From Chamaecrista fasciculata (Eukaryota > Streptophyta > Magnoliopsida > Fabales > Fabaceae), in NCBI GenBank assembly GCA_003254925.1, contig QANZ01043121.1, positions 271,833 to 335,832 on the forward strand: a stretch of 64,000 bases of DNA, in the 5' to 3' direction. Position numbers and translations under genes: made by a program. Under the pieces are notes generated by a model, which worked only from the letters and a program-made list of their open reading frames with translations, made no database searches and had not been told where the DNA came from. Positions 10,640 to 23,260 of this stretch are shown here, piece by piece; positions within the stretch are counted from its first letter, which is position 1; each line of letters opens with the position of its first letter.

Positions 10640-12044
10640 AGAGACAAGCAAAAGTGTACTTTTGATACTTTAACTTTAATTTACGTTTCAAATGTATAGT
10701 AGTATACTTTAAATTTGACTTGTTTTACTTTATTTCTTTAATTTTAAGAAATTAATAAATAAAAAAAACATAATCTCAAACTTAGTAATATTTTTTATTG
10801 AATACATTAATGTTAGGAGTTGAGAAATTTTTGTTTGATATTGGAAAGTTAATGTCACTAAAACTATAGTCTTTAGTTTTGAAAGATTTTGTACCAACGC
10901 TAATTAAGTTGACTCTAATACAAGTCAATCATTCAATATTTTGACAAATTAATGAAAGAGTCTACAATATTTATATTTAAGATAAACATTATTTTTTAAT
11001 AAGTAGAAAATTTAATGGTAAACAATTTGTTAATGATACTAAGACCGGTGATGATTTTCATGTTATAGATCAATATGATCAATTGAATTTTATTTGTTTT
11101 TCTAATTCAACAATGTTTATAAATTATTATTCTTTTTTATTATCAGATTAAAATTATTTAATCGATTATAAGTATTGGTTGACTTTTGTGTAAAATGATT
11201 TGGCTTAATTCTTGAAAAAAAAAAGGTAAAACCGAGCAGCACAATATATAGCATGTGTATTATGTGACGAAAACAATAGTTACAAAATATATTACTATAA
11301 TTTCCTAGTATATACTGTTACTAGACATGTAAATTACTTTTTCTTTTCTATAAAAATTATATTGCAAACTGTGTCATTTAGTAGTATTTCAAGATTTATG
11401 TATAAGAACAAGTGACAACTTAAAAGTTGGTTCAAGAGAACTTACCTTTGAGTTTCTTTAGAAGAAGACTGCAAGAATGATTCACAGGAGAGGCTCGTAT
11501 GAATCCACTCTGAAGTTTAAGTTAGAAGTTGTCTAAAATGTGATAATAATGATTTTGAAGAGATAAATGTTTTTTCTCTGTTAAGGTTTTTGAAACATGT
11601 ACATATATTTACAGGGAGAAAAGTGGAATGTAGTTTATAGTGCTAGGACATATGATCAATGGTGACTGTAATATTAGACAAGTACACTACAATTTAACGA
11701 ATTTTATTTAGGAGAATCACTATAGACTTTGGGTAAATGGGTAATAAATGAGACTCTCATTTAGGCTATGCTCATATTACAAATGGGTTATTAACCTAAG
11801 ATATATCACTAAGTTATTTTTCTTTCGTTTTATTAAAAATAAATAAAATGATTGAACAGTTTAATTAATTAAGCTCTTCTTATTTAAGATAACAAAATTT
11901 ATTATTTTAATAGATATTTTTCAAAGATTAATTACAAAGATTTTCAAATAATAAAAAGAGTAAAAAAGATTAATCCATTTTATGTTTTATTTTATTATAT
12001 TTTTGAAATTTGACTATAAACAAAATCATTTAATATACATTTTG
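10278..12044. other. AT-rich intergenic DNA with a microsatellite
   Basis: Mostly AT-rich sequence. A perfect (AT)n tract lies at about 10608-10635. Around 11440-11540 the minus strand has a donor-like AAAG|GTAAGT after a slightly GC-richer block, but it has stops in the readable frames, so no exon is called. Confidence 0.5.
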
Positions 12045-12472
12045 GAGAAAGCATACTATTTAGTCTCTGAATTTATATTGAAACAAGTAATCAGTCCCTA
12101 GATAATCAAAATATATGATTTGGTCCCTAAAATATTTCATTTATTAACTATTTGGTCCACAGTGATGATTTAGTCCTTGAATTTGAACTAATTCTATACT
12201 TTTTGGTCCGTGAATTGTACTAAATTAATATTATTTGGTCCCTAAAATTGAAATAATCTTATACTTTTTTATTCCTGAATTTGTATTAAATTAATACTAT
12301 TTAATCCATAAATTTGAACTAATTTTATACTTTTTACTCCTTAAATTTGACTTAGGGACCAAATTGTTGACAATTACAATGATTCAGGGATTGATTATTA
12401 ATATATTTTGATTATTCAAAAAATGATTAGTTGATTCAATAAAAATTTATGGACCAAATAATAAGTTTTCTC
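12045..12472. mobile_element. hairpin MITE, probable MULE type
   Basis: Arms GAGAAAGCATACTATTTAGTC and its partner ending AATAATAAGTTTTCTC pair with mismatches. The interior repeats 'TTTGGTCCCTAAA' phrases. The flanks TACATTTTG (12036-12044) and TACATTTGA (12473-12481) resemble a decayed 9-bp target duplication. Confidence 0.65.
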
Positions 12473-13009
12473 TACATTTGACCTCTGGCATAATTATATT
12501 TTCTCTATTTGATCCTTAATGAATTTCCTCTCATCAACTCATAACCTCACATTTTAATTTTGTTATCAGCATGGGTCCTTATATATAGATTTAACTAACG
12601 TGTGACATATTGTCATGGATTAAAGATAAAACTAATGAATAAGTTAAGGAAGAAAGTGAAATTTTAGTTTAATGTAATACGTAACTTTTTTTTTTTTGGA
12701 AACTAATGTAATACGTAACTTAAGTAATAAATAAATGGTACAAAATCACACGTGGAGAAGAGCCTACGATTACGTGTGGGGAAAGAGGTCAAATGTGTCT
12801 GCAGCGTCCCATCCCATCAATTTTTGGGCCATGCATGCCATGATTGGCTTGAAGAGGAAAGAGAAGGAGCAAACTAAACAAAAAAAGAGGGGTCATTTTG
12901 GAATTTTGATATTATTATCGTAGGAATTAGGAATGTTCATTAGATAATTCTAAATAAATTTTGGTTGGAATGTTCAAATTAGTCGTGTTCTTAAATTTAT
13001 TTTGATTAA
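12473..13009. other. intergenic, no gene seen
   Basis: AT-rich, with a G-rich island around 12735-12900 containing ACACGTGG and TTACGTGT motifs. The short open frame there has no recognisable domain and no splice support. Confidence 0.45.
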
Positions 13010-15955
13010 AGATAGTTTAGAAGTTTTATATTAGTCGTAAATATTTTTATAGGTGTTCTCTTTTGATCCTGAAAACTATAAAGTTGGATAGAGAAAAATT
13101 TAACCTTGAGTTCACGATAAAAATGTCTTGATATTGGTTGTCGACGCTTGAACCTGAAAAGAAAGAAATCACAAGGGATGCCCCTGTGTTTCTTCTTCAA
13201 TGCTTAAGTCAATATGGAGTGTTTGGAGAATAGAGAGTTTCAAGTGTAACGAGTTTTACCTTTGTTATGGAATACCTTTGCTATTTATACCTTGGGAATC
13301 CTTCGATCTATGATTGTACGAGGTTTGGGTTGGTGAGTGATAAGCGCGTGTATGGGGGAGCCTAGCGGGTGGTCCATTAGTCAAATTTGATGTGTCAGGC
13401 TTCAGACGACTGATGTTCGAATTGTCGTGCCAGTGTTGGGCTGCTACTTGGTAGGTAAGAGCATTAAATATCATCCATTTGATGCATTTGTTGTGAGACC
13501 TCTGTTGGGAAATCAGAGAGCGAGCGCAGAGGAAAAACAAAAAAAACTTTTAAATATGCTAACTCTGTGATTCCTTCCAGGATCCACTAACTATATTTAT
13601 ACCAGTATAGGAAGATGTATACCTAAATTTCAATCGGTAGCTTTTGAATCCGCGAATCTGAGAAGTCCACTGCGAGTGTCCTTCCTCTGCCGGTGATTCA
13701 CACGAGCAGTTTGGCAGATGCCCAGGTGCTAGCCTCCTTCACTTCTTCCCAAGTGAATACAGGAACTCTATCTACTAATCTTGAATGATCAAGAACAATT
13801 CTTGATCCTCAAGAACAAGGTGGCGCAACTCACACACAAAAACCCTAAAACTATAAAGTGCAAGTCGAACTTTCTCTCTCCAAGAAGAAAGTCGACTTTC
13901 TTCTCTCAAGTTAGGGTTAGACAAAAATTTTTGACTCTCAAAAATGAACTAGGCGACTTTGCCTTATGTGAGTGTATTTATAATTTCCTCATTCCTAAAA
14001 TTAGGGAATTACTAATTTAATTAGTGAATCCCTAAAATCTTGAATATTATAATTTCATTAACATTAATATAATTTAGGGAATCCCTAAATCTTGATTTAT
14101 AATATTACACTAATATTATAATTCAAAACTTAGTAGGCAATTTGAATTTGAATTTCAAGATCAAATCTTGAAACCAAATCTTGATTGCTCAAACCCTATT
14201 GGTTGGAATGAGTCATGAGGAATTGATTTTATATTTAAAATATTACCTTTAATATTTAAATCATAAAATCGATTTGCACATATATTTTAAATTCAAAATG
14301 CAAGATCAAATCTTGCACTCCAAGATTTAAACCATGCGTCATCCTCATCTTGTTTTTTAAAGGAATTTAATAAATCAAAATAACAACCCTAACTATTAGG
14401 AAGTTATAACCAACTTATTTATTCCCTAACAATAATGAATTAAAATATTACCCTAATATCTTTAATTCAAACTTTGAATCTTGAAAGCAAAATCAAATCT
14501 TGAATTCAAATTCAAATCTTGATTCTAATTAACAAAACATTTTCATTTATTAAAATCAACAAGCATGAGGCGCCACCCTCACTCCTTGTTATCCTAATAT
14601 TAGAAGATTTAATAAATCAATAATCTCCTAACTTTTAGGAAGCCTATTTAATTTATTATTCTCTAATATTATAAACAAGAATTTAATTATAAATAGATTA
14701 ATCAAATTAACTATTTATCAATTAATATATTTAAACTTGTCCAACAAATTTAAATATCATAAACGTAGATATTATTTAAGACAAGATTTCATGTCCTAAG
14801 ACATTCAACTATGTCTTAAATTGTGTCACCAAAGTGACTCACGAATTAACCCTAATTCGTGTCCCATTACGGCATTTTGATCCTGCTCATGTGTGACCCA
14901 GCAGGCCTCACGTGAAGTTGGCAACAAGTCATCTCTATGACTCACAAGTCGAGAGCGGACTCTAGCAAGCCATCACGACTACCCAAAAATACGTGAGTTT
15001 ATCGCTTTAACGCCAAAACGAGTAAACCTTAGTACCACCTTGTCTTGATCCCGATTGTCACACGATATTTTGGTCATGGATAAGGCGCGGGAAAGTCATC
15101 CTTAATCCAAACCATAACTTTCTCGATTCCTTGAGTTAGTCCCATTTCCTTGTGTGGCCACACATTCCTTGGACAGACTCATCGAGGGGCCCAGTTAAAT
15201 ATCTCTCAACTTAATGAGGGACAAAATTCCATCTTGATCAACCACATTCCTCAGCACGGCAAACAACTAAACCTGTACCTAGCCTGTATGGCTACCCTGC
15301 TACGGGCAACGTTGGACTAGGCCAAAGTTTAGTATCTACAACGCTAGAATAATCAAGACCTCAGGTCTAAGGGCATTGTGACAGGTGTACAGGAGAGGCC
15401 AGCTCATGACTAAAACCCATGCAGGACTCTCCAGGTCGGTCCAGCAACTTGTAACCCTTTACGTATTGCACCATGACTCTCGTGAAGCATCTTTATGCAT
15501 GTATCTCCATACACCGAAGTCGTGCTGGTCTTAGTTTATTCACATTCCCACATGAATAATCGACCAAGGACAGTTTAGAATAATTACCACATAATTAATC
15601 AGGGATTGTTATCATAGTAAACATGCTAATAATATGATAACGACTCAATTTATCATCCATAAATTAGTCAATCAATATGTTGATACATATAAAATGATTG
15701 GCCCTAGGGCACAATCTCCATCAACCTCTTAGTCATTTCAGGCATGCTCTCTTGATGGAAGTACACTGCAGCTCGTACAGCTTTGCCTTCGCGAAGTTGC
15801 CTTGAGGATATCCGTATTAAATGTTAGGATCACCACATTTAATGCTCAAGATCACTGCAATAGTTGTGGCGTGGTTTGTTTCTTTGTGTTGGTGTGGTTT
15901 CGTGGGCGTGGAGCGTCTTTTGGGCTAGCTTTGTCCTTTACTTACGTAAAGGGCG
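13010..15955 (-). mobile_element. Gypsy-like LTR remnant interrupted by a Copia solo LTR
   Basis: Reading the minus strand, 15955-15724 followed by 13502-13010 looks like one LTR: a TATA box (GGTATAAATAGC, about 13281-13292), then TTGACTTAAGCATTGAAG and GGGGCATCCCTTGTG. This order is typical of plant Ty3-gypsy LTRs just downstream of the transcription start. The 2.2-kb Copia LTR (13503-15723) splits it. Outer ends were not resolved, and no gag-pol is attached. Confidence 0.45.
13503..15723 (-). mobile_element. complete solo Copia LTR (same family as 43028-52727)
   Basis: On the minus strand it starts TGATGGAGATTGTGCCCTAG and ends ...TTTCCCAACA, the same termini as the full Copia element's LTRs. 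It is flanked by a perfect 5-bp target duplication ACCTC (13498-13502 and 15724-15728). No internal region remains. This is the product expected from recombination between the two LTRs of a former full element. It is visibly more diverged from the 43-kb copy than that copy's two LTRs are from each other. Marker blocks include CTGTTCGTG near the end and the GTTTAGTTGTTT region. Length is about 2.2 kb. Confidence 0.9.
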
Positions 15956-16204
15956 TATATCATATCCTAAATTATTGAATACGATCATACCTCTCATTTA
16001 AAGTTTAAATACGACGAGTTCAAAGCTATACATACATGTTACTTTTGACGAGTATTTTTTTTTATCTAGTTGGAACCATAAAAAAAATAAGGTCAAATCG
16101 AATATTGAAAATGAGTCACTTATTTTATGATCAAAATTATATATCTCTCGTTTGAAGTTTGAATGCGACGAGTTTTAAACTACATATTACTCTTAAACGA
16201 GTCT
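15956..16204. mobile_element. fragment of hairpin element sharing the 'CTCGTTT...GACGAGTT' module
   Basis: Two copies of a module of the form 'ATCTCTCRTTTRAAGTTTRAA' followed by 'TRCGACGAGTT' lie here, also seen twice in the hairpins at 31111, 36918 and 53152. Only one half of such an element is present. The LINE at 16205 interrupts it. Confidence 0.5.
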
Positions 16205-17219
16205 TTTTTTTTCTTTATTTTTTGGCCGAAAAAACTTTAATAAAACCATCAAAACAACACCACAGTACAAAACAGGAACAAGAAAACAGCAAAAGCCATC
16301 ACAAAATGACAAAAACATAAAGCTGAAAAAACAAGAACACTAAAATGAAACAAACTCCAAACCCCGCAAGACATCATCCAATCTCATTCTTATCTCCAGC
16401 ATCATAACAAACAATCTTCAAAAAATGAGTTGGAGGTCCATTAACCCAAGCAAAGCAGCACAACCCACGAAACACAACCCTACCCAATCAGCCGCTTTAT
16501 TAGCAGATCAAGGCACTCAAACCATCTGCAAAGAGTGCATAGAAGAAGACAGAAATCTCACCTCATGAAGCAAACATGCACAATGTCAATTCGGAAAACC
16601 ACAATTCCCATTGAACCAGTCAATAAGATTTTTGCAATCAGATTCAATACACATATTCCGTATATTTAAATCACTAACCACTTGCAAACCTTTCCTCAAG
16701 ACCAAAACTTCAGCCATACAAATAGTAGAAGCTTTAGCAGGGGCATTAACACATTCAACAATATCACCCCTATCATCCCTAACAATCACCCCAACACCAC
16801 CAGAATTATAATTCAGATTTAGAGCTCCATCAACATTAACTTAAAACGTACCTCTACCCGGAACCTTCCACAGAGCATCCTGATTACCTTGAGCTTCACC
16901 ACTGTTCTCCAAAACCTCATCAAAGGACCACCCATTTGCAGACCAAAATTCAGATAATAAAGACACAGCTATATTCTTTGCAAGAATAGGATCAGGATTA
17001 ATCTTGTAAAAAAACATAGCAACATCTAATCTTCCAAATTTCCCAGCACATAATAAACACCAAAGCCATAACAAAATCACTATTGTCAGAGCAATGAAAG
17101 ACCTCACTAAACCAAGCTCCAATTCTACTAATAGATCTAAATTCATATCTCACCCCCAAAGAGCAACATAACCAAGCTTGTCTAGCCCAAACACAATGAA
17201 AGATTAAATGCTCAAGAGT
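16205..17219 (-). mobile_element. LINE (L1-type) 3' fragment: zinc-binding region and RNase H
   Basis: Read on the minus strand from the contig edge at 17219, a zf-RVT-like piece (LEHLIFHCVWARQAW) is followed by a linker and an RNase H-like domain (VNVDGALN, GGVGVIVRDDRGDIVECVNA, ESDCKNLIDWFNGNC). It then runs through decayed codons to an A-run, seen as the T-run at 16205-16213. Frame changes and stops show it is dead. The sequence just beyond the A-run is ACGAGTC on the plus strand. The 5' side is cut by the N at 17220, so the target duplication cannot be tested. Confidence 0.8.
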
Positions 17220-17220
17220 N

Positions 17221-18156
17221 CAAAACGACTAAACCTTAGTACCACCTTGTCTTGATCCCGATTATCACACGATATTTTGGTCATGGATAAGGCGCGGGAA
17301 AGTCATCCTTAATCCAAACCATAACTTTTTCGATTCCTTGAGTTAGTCCCATTTCCCTGTGTGGCCACACATTTATTGGACAGACTCATCGAGGGGCCCA
17401 GTTAAATATCTCTCAACTTAATGAGGGACAAAATTCCATCTTGGTCAACCACATTCCTCAGCACGACAAACAACTAAACCTGTACCTAGCCTGTATGGCT
17501 ACCCTGCTACGGGCAACGTTGGACTAGGCCAAAGTTTAGTATCTACAACGCCGGAATAATCAAGACCTCAGGTCTAAGGGCATCGTGACAGATGTACAGG
17601 AGAGGCTAGCTCATGACTAAAACCCATGCAGGACTCTCCGGGTCGGTCCAGCAACTTGTAACCCTTTACGTATTGCACCATGACTCTCGTGAAGCATCTT
17701 TATGCATGTATCTCCATACACCGAAGTCATGCTGGTCTTAGTTTATTCACATTCCCACATCAGTAATCGACCAAGGACAGTTTAGAATAATTATCACATA
17801 ATTAATCAGGGATTGTTATCATAGTAAACATGCTAATAATATGATAACGACTCAATTTATCATCCATAAATTAGTCAATCAATATGTTCATACATATAAA
17901 ATGATTGGCCCTAGGGCACAATCTCCATCAACCTCTTAGTCATTTCAGGCATGCTCTCTTGATGGAAGTACACTGTAGCTCGTACAGCTTTGCCTTCGCG
18001 GAGTTGCCTTGAGGATATCCGCATTAAATGTTAGGATCACCACATTTAATGCTCAAGATCACTGCAATAGTTGTGGCGTGGTTTGTTTCTTTGTGTTGGT
18101 GTGGTTTCGTGGGCGTGGAGCGTCTTTTGGGCTAGCTTTGTCCTTTACTTACGTAA
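17221..18156 (-). repeat. N-bounded near-copy of 15021-15955
   Basis: This 936-bp block repeats the segment starting at about 15021 almost base for base, with scattered substitutions. It includes not only the Copia LTR start but also about 230 bp of the unrelated flanking DNA after it, ending at the same ACGTAA. Single Ns sit at both edges (17220, 18157). Because the flanking DNA is included, it cannot be an independent LTR insertion. It is either a true local duplication or, more likely, an allelic or redundant contig placed by the assembler. Confidence 0.85.
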
Positions 18157-18157
18157 N

Positions 18158-18470
18158 TTGATCTCATATTTTTTTGTTGCAGATTTGGTCCCATATCTTT
18201 GGGTCAATTGCAGAATTAGTTTTATATCTTTTGATCAGGTATAAAAGTGGTCTCATATCTTTGTAAAAGGATCGAACTTTTAATCATTTTGCAAATATAT
18301 GATACTAATTTTGTAACTTGACCAAAAGATATATGACAAAAAATGATATAGGATCAAATTATAACATTTTGCAAAGATATAAAACTAAAAGTGCAACAAA
18401 AAAGATAGATAATCAAGTTGAGAATTTAGCAAAAGATATTATACCAAATTCAACAAAAAAGACAAGTCCT
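18158..18470. mobile_element. hairpin element, left end cut by N
   Basis: Repeated 'TTTGGTCCCATATCTTTG' phrases in the left half are matched by 'CAAAGATATRAGACC' phrases in the right half. The start is lost at the N (18157). Same phrase family as the hairpins at 6640 and 26905. Confidence 0.6.
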
Positions 18471-18862
18471 TCGTTGCCTTACAGACGAAGGACTCTGCAC
18501 TGGACACACGTGTCCAGTGTAGAGTAAACATTTAATTTTTATATTTAAAAATAAAAAGAAAATTGTTAGAGTGGACACAAGTGAGGAAACCTTTTTAGTT
18601 TGGACACTTAATGCCCTACCTTTTTGAGTTTGGATCCTTCGAGGAAAATATCCGGTTGGGTCACATCTGAAGGGGACCGCTTCGCTTTAGCTAATTAATA
18701 ATTTAATCCACCAATATGGACCACCACCCCACCCTACTTCTCGTGTACTTCACGTCCCTATAGTAGACTTACACCTCAGCTTCGCAACTCCTTATTCCAC
18801 GCGCCTTCTCCAACACCATCACACACTTGCTCATAATTATTAGACAAACAAAAAATGTATAA
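18471..18862. other. intergenic, no gene seen
   Basis: Moderately GC-rich around 18640-18830. No open frame or splice-bounded block could be supported, although the composition differs from the AT-rich surroundings. Confidence 0.4.
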
Positions 18863-19601
18863 GGGTGCGTTTGGTATGTTGTGATCTCATTCCCGTCATC
18901 TTATATACTATGGTATTTTGGATGTTTGGCGTATGGTAACGCCATGATGTCGTCATACGTCGACATCCAATATAACACCCTGTCATTAGATGACAGCAAA
19001 AAGGGTGTGATCTAATGTCGAGACAAAAACTATGTTATCTCAGATGATAGGGTTTGCGAGGGCATTTTTCACTCAAAATCCTAATTTTACCCTTTTTGGT
19101 ATATTTGTCTTTTTTAATAAAACTTACTATATATTTGGTTCCTAAATTTATAATTAGTCAACTAATTTGTTAATGAATAAATCAAAATATATGACTCATT
19201 TATCGAATTATTTCAATTGTTAATAATTTAGTTATTTGGTCAAATTTAGGGACCAAAAAGAAATTTAATATAAATTTAAGGATAAAAAAGTTTTAATAAG
19301 TATAAATTTAGGGATCATAAAATATAAAATCAGTTCAAATTTAATGACTAAATCATATATTTATTTTGAAAATATTAATATATGTTTTTAAGATGTTAAT
19401 AAGGGTAAACATGGAAATTTAAAGAAGATTAATGTTATTCACAAGAGAGTACCAAACATAGGGATCTTATATCTCTGACATCTACTATTGTCATACCAAA
19501 CATTGATATTATAAATATCAGATATCTTATACTATGGTATCACATACCACAACATCTGAGATACTACAACATCTGAGATGACAACGCACCAAACGCACCC
19601 C
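18863..19601. mobile_element. TIR element with GGGTGCGTTTGGT ends
   Basis: Left end GGGTGCGTTTGGTATGTTGT and right end ACAACGCACCAAACGCACCC are inverted copies. The next arm blocks (ATCTGAGAT, ATACTATGGTAT) are also partly complementary. 'GGGTGCGTTTGG' termini are typical of small non-autonomous plant DNA transposons of hAT or PIF/Harbinger type; the target duplication is not clear enough to choose. About 740 bp, non-coding. Confidence 0.7.
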
Positions 19602-19608
19602 AAGTGTT

Positions 19609-19735
19609 TGGTGCAGTAGTAAGCGAGTTGTACCCGAGGTTGAGGGACCTAGGTTCAAGCCTTGATGTTAATATTATTGGGAGAACTTTAACTGTTTGCT
19701 TTTGGTCTAAATGAGATTAACCTTCGCTTAGACTG
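19609..19735 (+). mobile_element. tRNA-derived SINE-like element
   Basis: A pol III A-box-like TGGTGCAGTAGT (19609-19620) is followed 31 bp later by a B box GGTTCAAGCC (19652-19661), the spacing found in tRNA-derived SINEs. The body ends with a T-rich and ATT-rich stretch. It directly abuts the transposon ending at 19601. A flanking target duplication was not identified. Confidence 0.5.
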
Positions 19736-20985
19736 TTGCACGGACAGATGAGAGAAATCCATAATTATATAAAAAAGAAAAATGAGGGAGTATGAAGGTA
19801 TTATTGTCAAGAAAAAAAAGAAGGTCAATCAATTGATGTTGTACAGAAATCTGCATACCTTTTATATTTTTTAAGGACAATAAATGCACCTTTATCATGT
19901 ACCCTAAGGGCACATAACAGAAAAACCCTAAAAAGATTTAACAAGTATACAATGTAAATCTTTTAGGAACTAAACTGTCTATTTTAATATTCTAAGGACT
20001 GAGCAGTTAGTTTAGTGATCTTTCAAAGACTAAATTATTAATTTACTAAAAAAAATTGTAAAATTTTCTTGTTTGACTAAAATATGTTATAGTTAACAAT
20101 AATAAAGATTAAGACCACACCTCCCTCGGCACCCTCCTCACCATCCTCATGGGAGGGTGTCCTACTATATAACTCAAGGACAAATGACAAAGCTTAAAGG
20201 TAGGATGCCCCAACAATTCAAGAGTCCCATATCGCGCGTCCACTTAGTCAACGTTTGACACTTGTCTCCCAAGAACTATTTAGTCCTATACTTGTGTTAT
20301 GGGAGATCCTCTTGAGATTCTAAAACATGAGAAGCTTTAACTCTAACTAAACCCTGAATTGGACTAAATAGTTCTTACTAAGAGTCTAGAGAGTTCAGGT
20401 AACAAATAACAATGATGCATACTAAATAAAAAATGTTGAGTAAGAACAATTTTTAACATTTTAATAGAATTAATATGTTATTGGTATTGACACTGATTTA
20501 TTATTAGAATATTAATATTTGATAATAACTTAATTAACATCTTCCATTCAATTAATTAATAAAATTAATAAGAAAAGCTGAAACTTGACCTTTAATTTAA
20601 ATGCCCAAACAAACACAATTGTAATTTCTCATAATTATGTACTAACAAATGGATTTAGAAACTAATGGCTAAAAAGATTAAACATATACAAAAGTACATG
20701 ATCTTGTTTCTTTTCGTCAGATAGACTATAAAGCACCATAACTAATGAGGGGTGTGGCTCCCATAATATTTATATGAAAGTCAAACCAATAAGAAGATGT
20801 CACCAATAAATAACAGTAATATAAAATATACTACATACCTTGTATGATGTTGAAAGTAGTCATTTAATAGATTAAACTCGTTGTTACAATATTTCATGAA
20901 ATCCTAATATTAATAGATAGTGTCTTTAAAAATACGTTGACTAAAATTTATATATATTAATTTTGATGAAAGTCAACTATACGTA
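19736..20985. other. AT-rich intergenic DNA
   Basis: No gene seen. Around 19940-20060 there are decayed 'phrase' remnants like those of the hairpin elements. Around 20110-20400 there is a weak inverted similarity (CTATTTAGTCCTATACT near 20277 and TGGACTAAATAGTTC near 20354). Confidence 0.45.
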
Positions 20986-21394
20986 GGTTAAAGTATATTT
21001 TTACTCTCATACCTTTTGTTCGGATCTCAATTTAGTTCCGTATATTTTATATTGTATTTTTTATCTAATATTTTTTTGTCAAACACAAAATTAGTCCCAT
21101 GTCTTTTTTGTTACAAATTTGGTTCTATATCTTTGCAAAAAGTTCTACTATTAGTCCCTAAAAGTGTTGTGAAACTTTTTACAAAAATATAAGACATTTG
21201 TAACTTGATCAAACGATATAAGACCAAATTTACAACCTGACCAAAACATTTTAGACCTAAAATGCAATGAAAAAAATATACGAACCAAATTGAGACATGA
21301 GTAAAAGATATGAGATTAAAAGTACAATAAAAAAAGATAGGAGACCAAAAGGAGATCGGAACAAAAAATATAAAATGAAAAATACATTGTGACC
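20986..21394. mobile_element. degenerate hairpin element
   Basis: Begins GGTTAAAGTATATTTTTACTC and ends with AAAAATACATTGTGACC. The 'CCATGTCTTTTTTGTTAC' phrases of the left half pair imperfectly with the right half. An older member of the GGTTAAAG group. Confidence 0.55.
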
Positions 21395-21801
21395 ACAAAT
21401 CATAAATGGGTTAGACTATAATGCAAAGTTTGATTCTTCACATGAGATGCAATGGATCATGAGCCAATAAGATAATGACACGTGAAAGAGTTAGTTGTAT
21501 GTAACTAGTGATGTGATTCTAATCCTCTATACATAGTTTCGATTGGTTAAAAAAAAATTATTATTTTTTAATTATTTTTCAGCATTAAATTACAACAATG
21601 GCTATAATTATATCACATCAGCAATTACATCCCCATGTCAAGAATCAAACTTTACATCTTAGATTAACCCTAAATAAAGATATTTAGGCTTCAACGTAAC
21701 TTTTATGAAAAATGAATTTATTTGGGCCATAAACATAATTTACTTTCAGTTTGAACCAAAAAGAAAAAAAGAAATAAAATGGGTATAGATGTATAGTCTA
21801 T

Positions 21802-22411
21802 GAAGAATGGACACTTCATTTTGAGGGTGTGTTGCTGTGTCTGACAAGTGTTCGTGTCTGACACTCGTACGACACCCGCACGACACATATTCATAAATTT
21901 CAAAATAAAAGAATAATTTTTTTGTGACTTTAACATGACAAACAATAAAAAATAATGACACATATGACATATATTATGAATAGATATTATAATTTCAACG
22001 TTTTTCATTAAAATTTATGAATTTTTAATTATTTATATATATATAAATATATGTCGTGTGGTGTCATGTAAGTTTAAGAATTTGACGTGTCAATGTGTCC
22101 CTATGAAGCACGGACACGGACACAACGACACTCCAAACTCTCAAAATTACACGACACGACATATATTTATATATATATATATATAATTAAATATTCATAA
22201 TTTTTTATGAAAAATTTAAAAATTACAATTTTTATTTATAATATATGTCATATCTATCATTATTTTCTCTTGCATGTCATGTTAAAGTTACAAAAAATTG
22301 ATTTATATTCTAAAATTTATGAATATGTGTCGTTTCGGTGTCATACGAGTGTCGGAAACTGATACATTTCTAACATAGCGACACGCCTTCAAAATAAAGT
22401 GTCCATACTTC
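21802..22411. mobile_element. foldback element rich in GACAC/GTGTC motifs
   Basis: The outer arms pair over about 100 bp: GAAGAATGGACACTTCATTT on the left and AAATAAAGTGTCCATACTTC on the right. Many short GTGTCGT and ACGACAC units follow in both. A second internal junction near 22100-22160 repeats the same arm start (GAAGCACGGACACGGACAC), suggesting either a rearranged element or two nested copies. No coding content and no clear target duplication. Confidence 0.65.
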
Positions 22412-22870
22412 AGGCCTCGAAAGCGTATACTACTATATTGAAGTGAAAAGAAAGAAAGGCGGTAGTTAGTTGGGTGATTAATTATGGGAGAGGGATCCGA
22501 TCCACGCGCGACCAATTGTTTAATGACCAACAGCCTTACGTGGATCCAGATCATTGGTTAGTTGGGGTTGTCTCGCTCTATTTGGGACTGCGCTGTTTTC
22601 AGTAGATTCGACCAATCATATCATTACACGTGTCGAAATCTGGTCCTCTTTGGGGTCCACATCCTCGAGATCGTAACACATACAATTATTTTGGTGGCTG
22701 CCCAATGAGAAAGCGTCAGTCATTCGAAAACCGTACGTGGGACCCACTGCATCGACTTGCGCCTGTCATTTAGTTACTATTCATCTGATCTGAACCGTTG
22801 GTTTGGCGGCTACCTGTGATGAGGATTTGAGTAGAGATGTTTAAGTCCAATTTCAATCAAATTTAATTAA
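22412..22870. other. intergenic, no gene seen
   Basis: Relatively GC-rich with several ACGT-core motifs (CTTACGTGG, TTACACGTGTC, CCGTACGTGGGACC), which resemble plant bZIP/bHLH binding sites, but no gene follows to make sense of them. Confidence 0.4.
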
Positions 22871-23260
22871 GGGCAAAGTGTTTTTTTAGTTCCATAATTT
22901 TTATTCAATCTTGATTTGGTTTTATAATTTTTTTTTTATATTTTTTATCCATATATTTTATTTAGGTCGTAGATTTGGTCTCATATCTTTTGGTCACGTT
23001 TTAGAATTGATCTTATATCTATATAAAATGTTTCACAATCAATCTAACCTGACTCGATATGCGACTAATTTTTTACATAAACCAGAGATACAAGACCAAT
23101 TCTGAAACCTGACCAAAAGATATGAGACCAAAAATGTAACACGAGACCAAATATGCAGTCTGTACAAAAGATATGAGACAAAAAATACAACAAAAAAAGT
23201 TATGAAATCAAATTGAGACTTGAGCAAAAGTTATGGGATCAAAATTAAATTTTCAACTTT
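22871..23260. mobile_element. hairpin element (GGGCAAAGTG type)
   Basis: The left arm GGGCAAAGTGTTTTTTTAGT pairs loosely with the right arm ending ATTAAATTTTCAACTTT. The interior phrases 'TTTGGTCTCATATCTTTTGG' are mirrored as complements. The flanks are TTTAATTA-like on both sides, but the repeat is low-complexity, so the target duplication is uncertain. Confidence 0.6.

Noticed and set aside
11440-11540. Possible minus-strand exon with GTAAGT donor
   Set aside because: Stops in the frames examined and no partner exon found.
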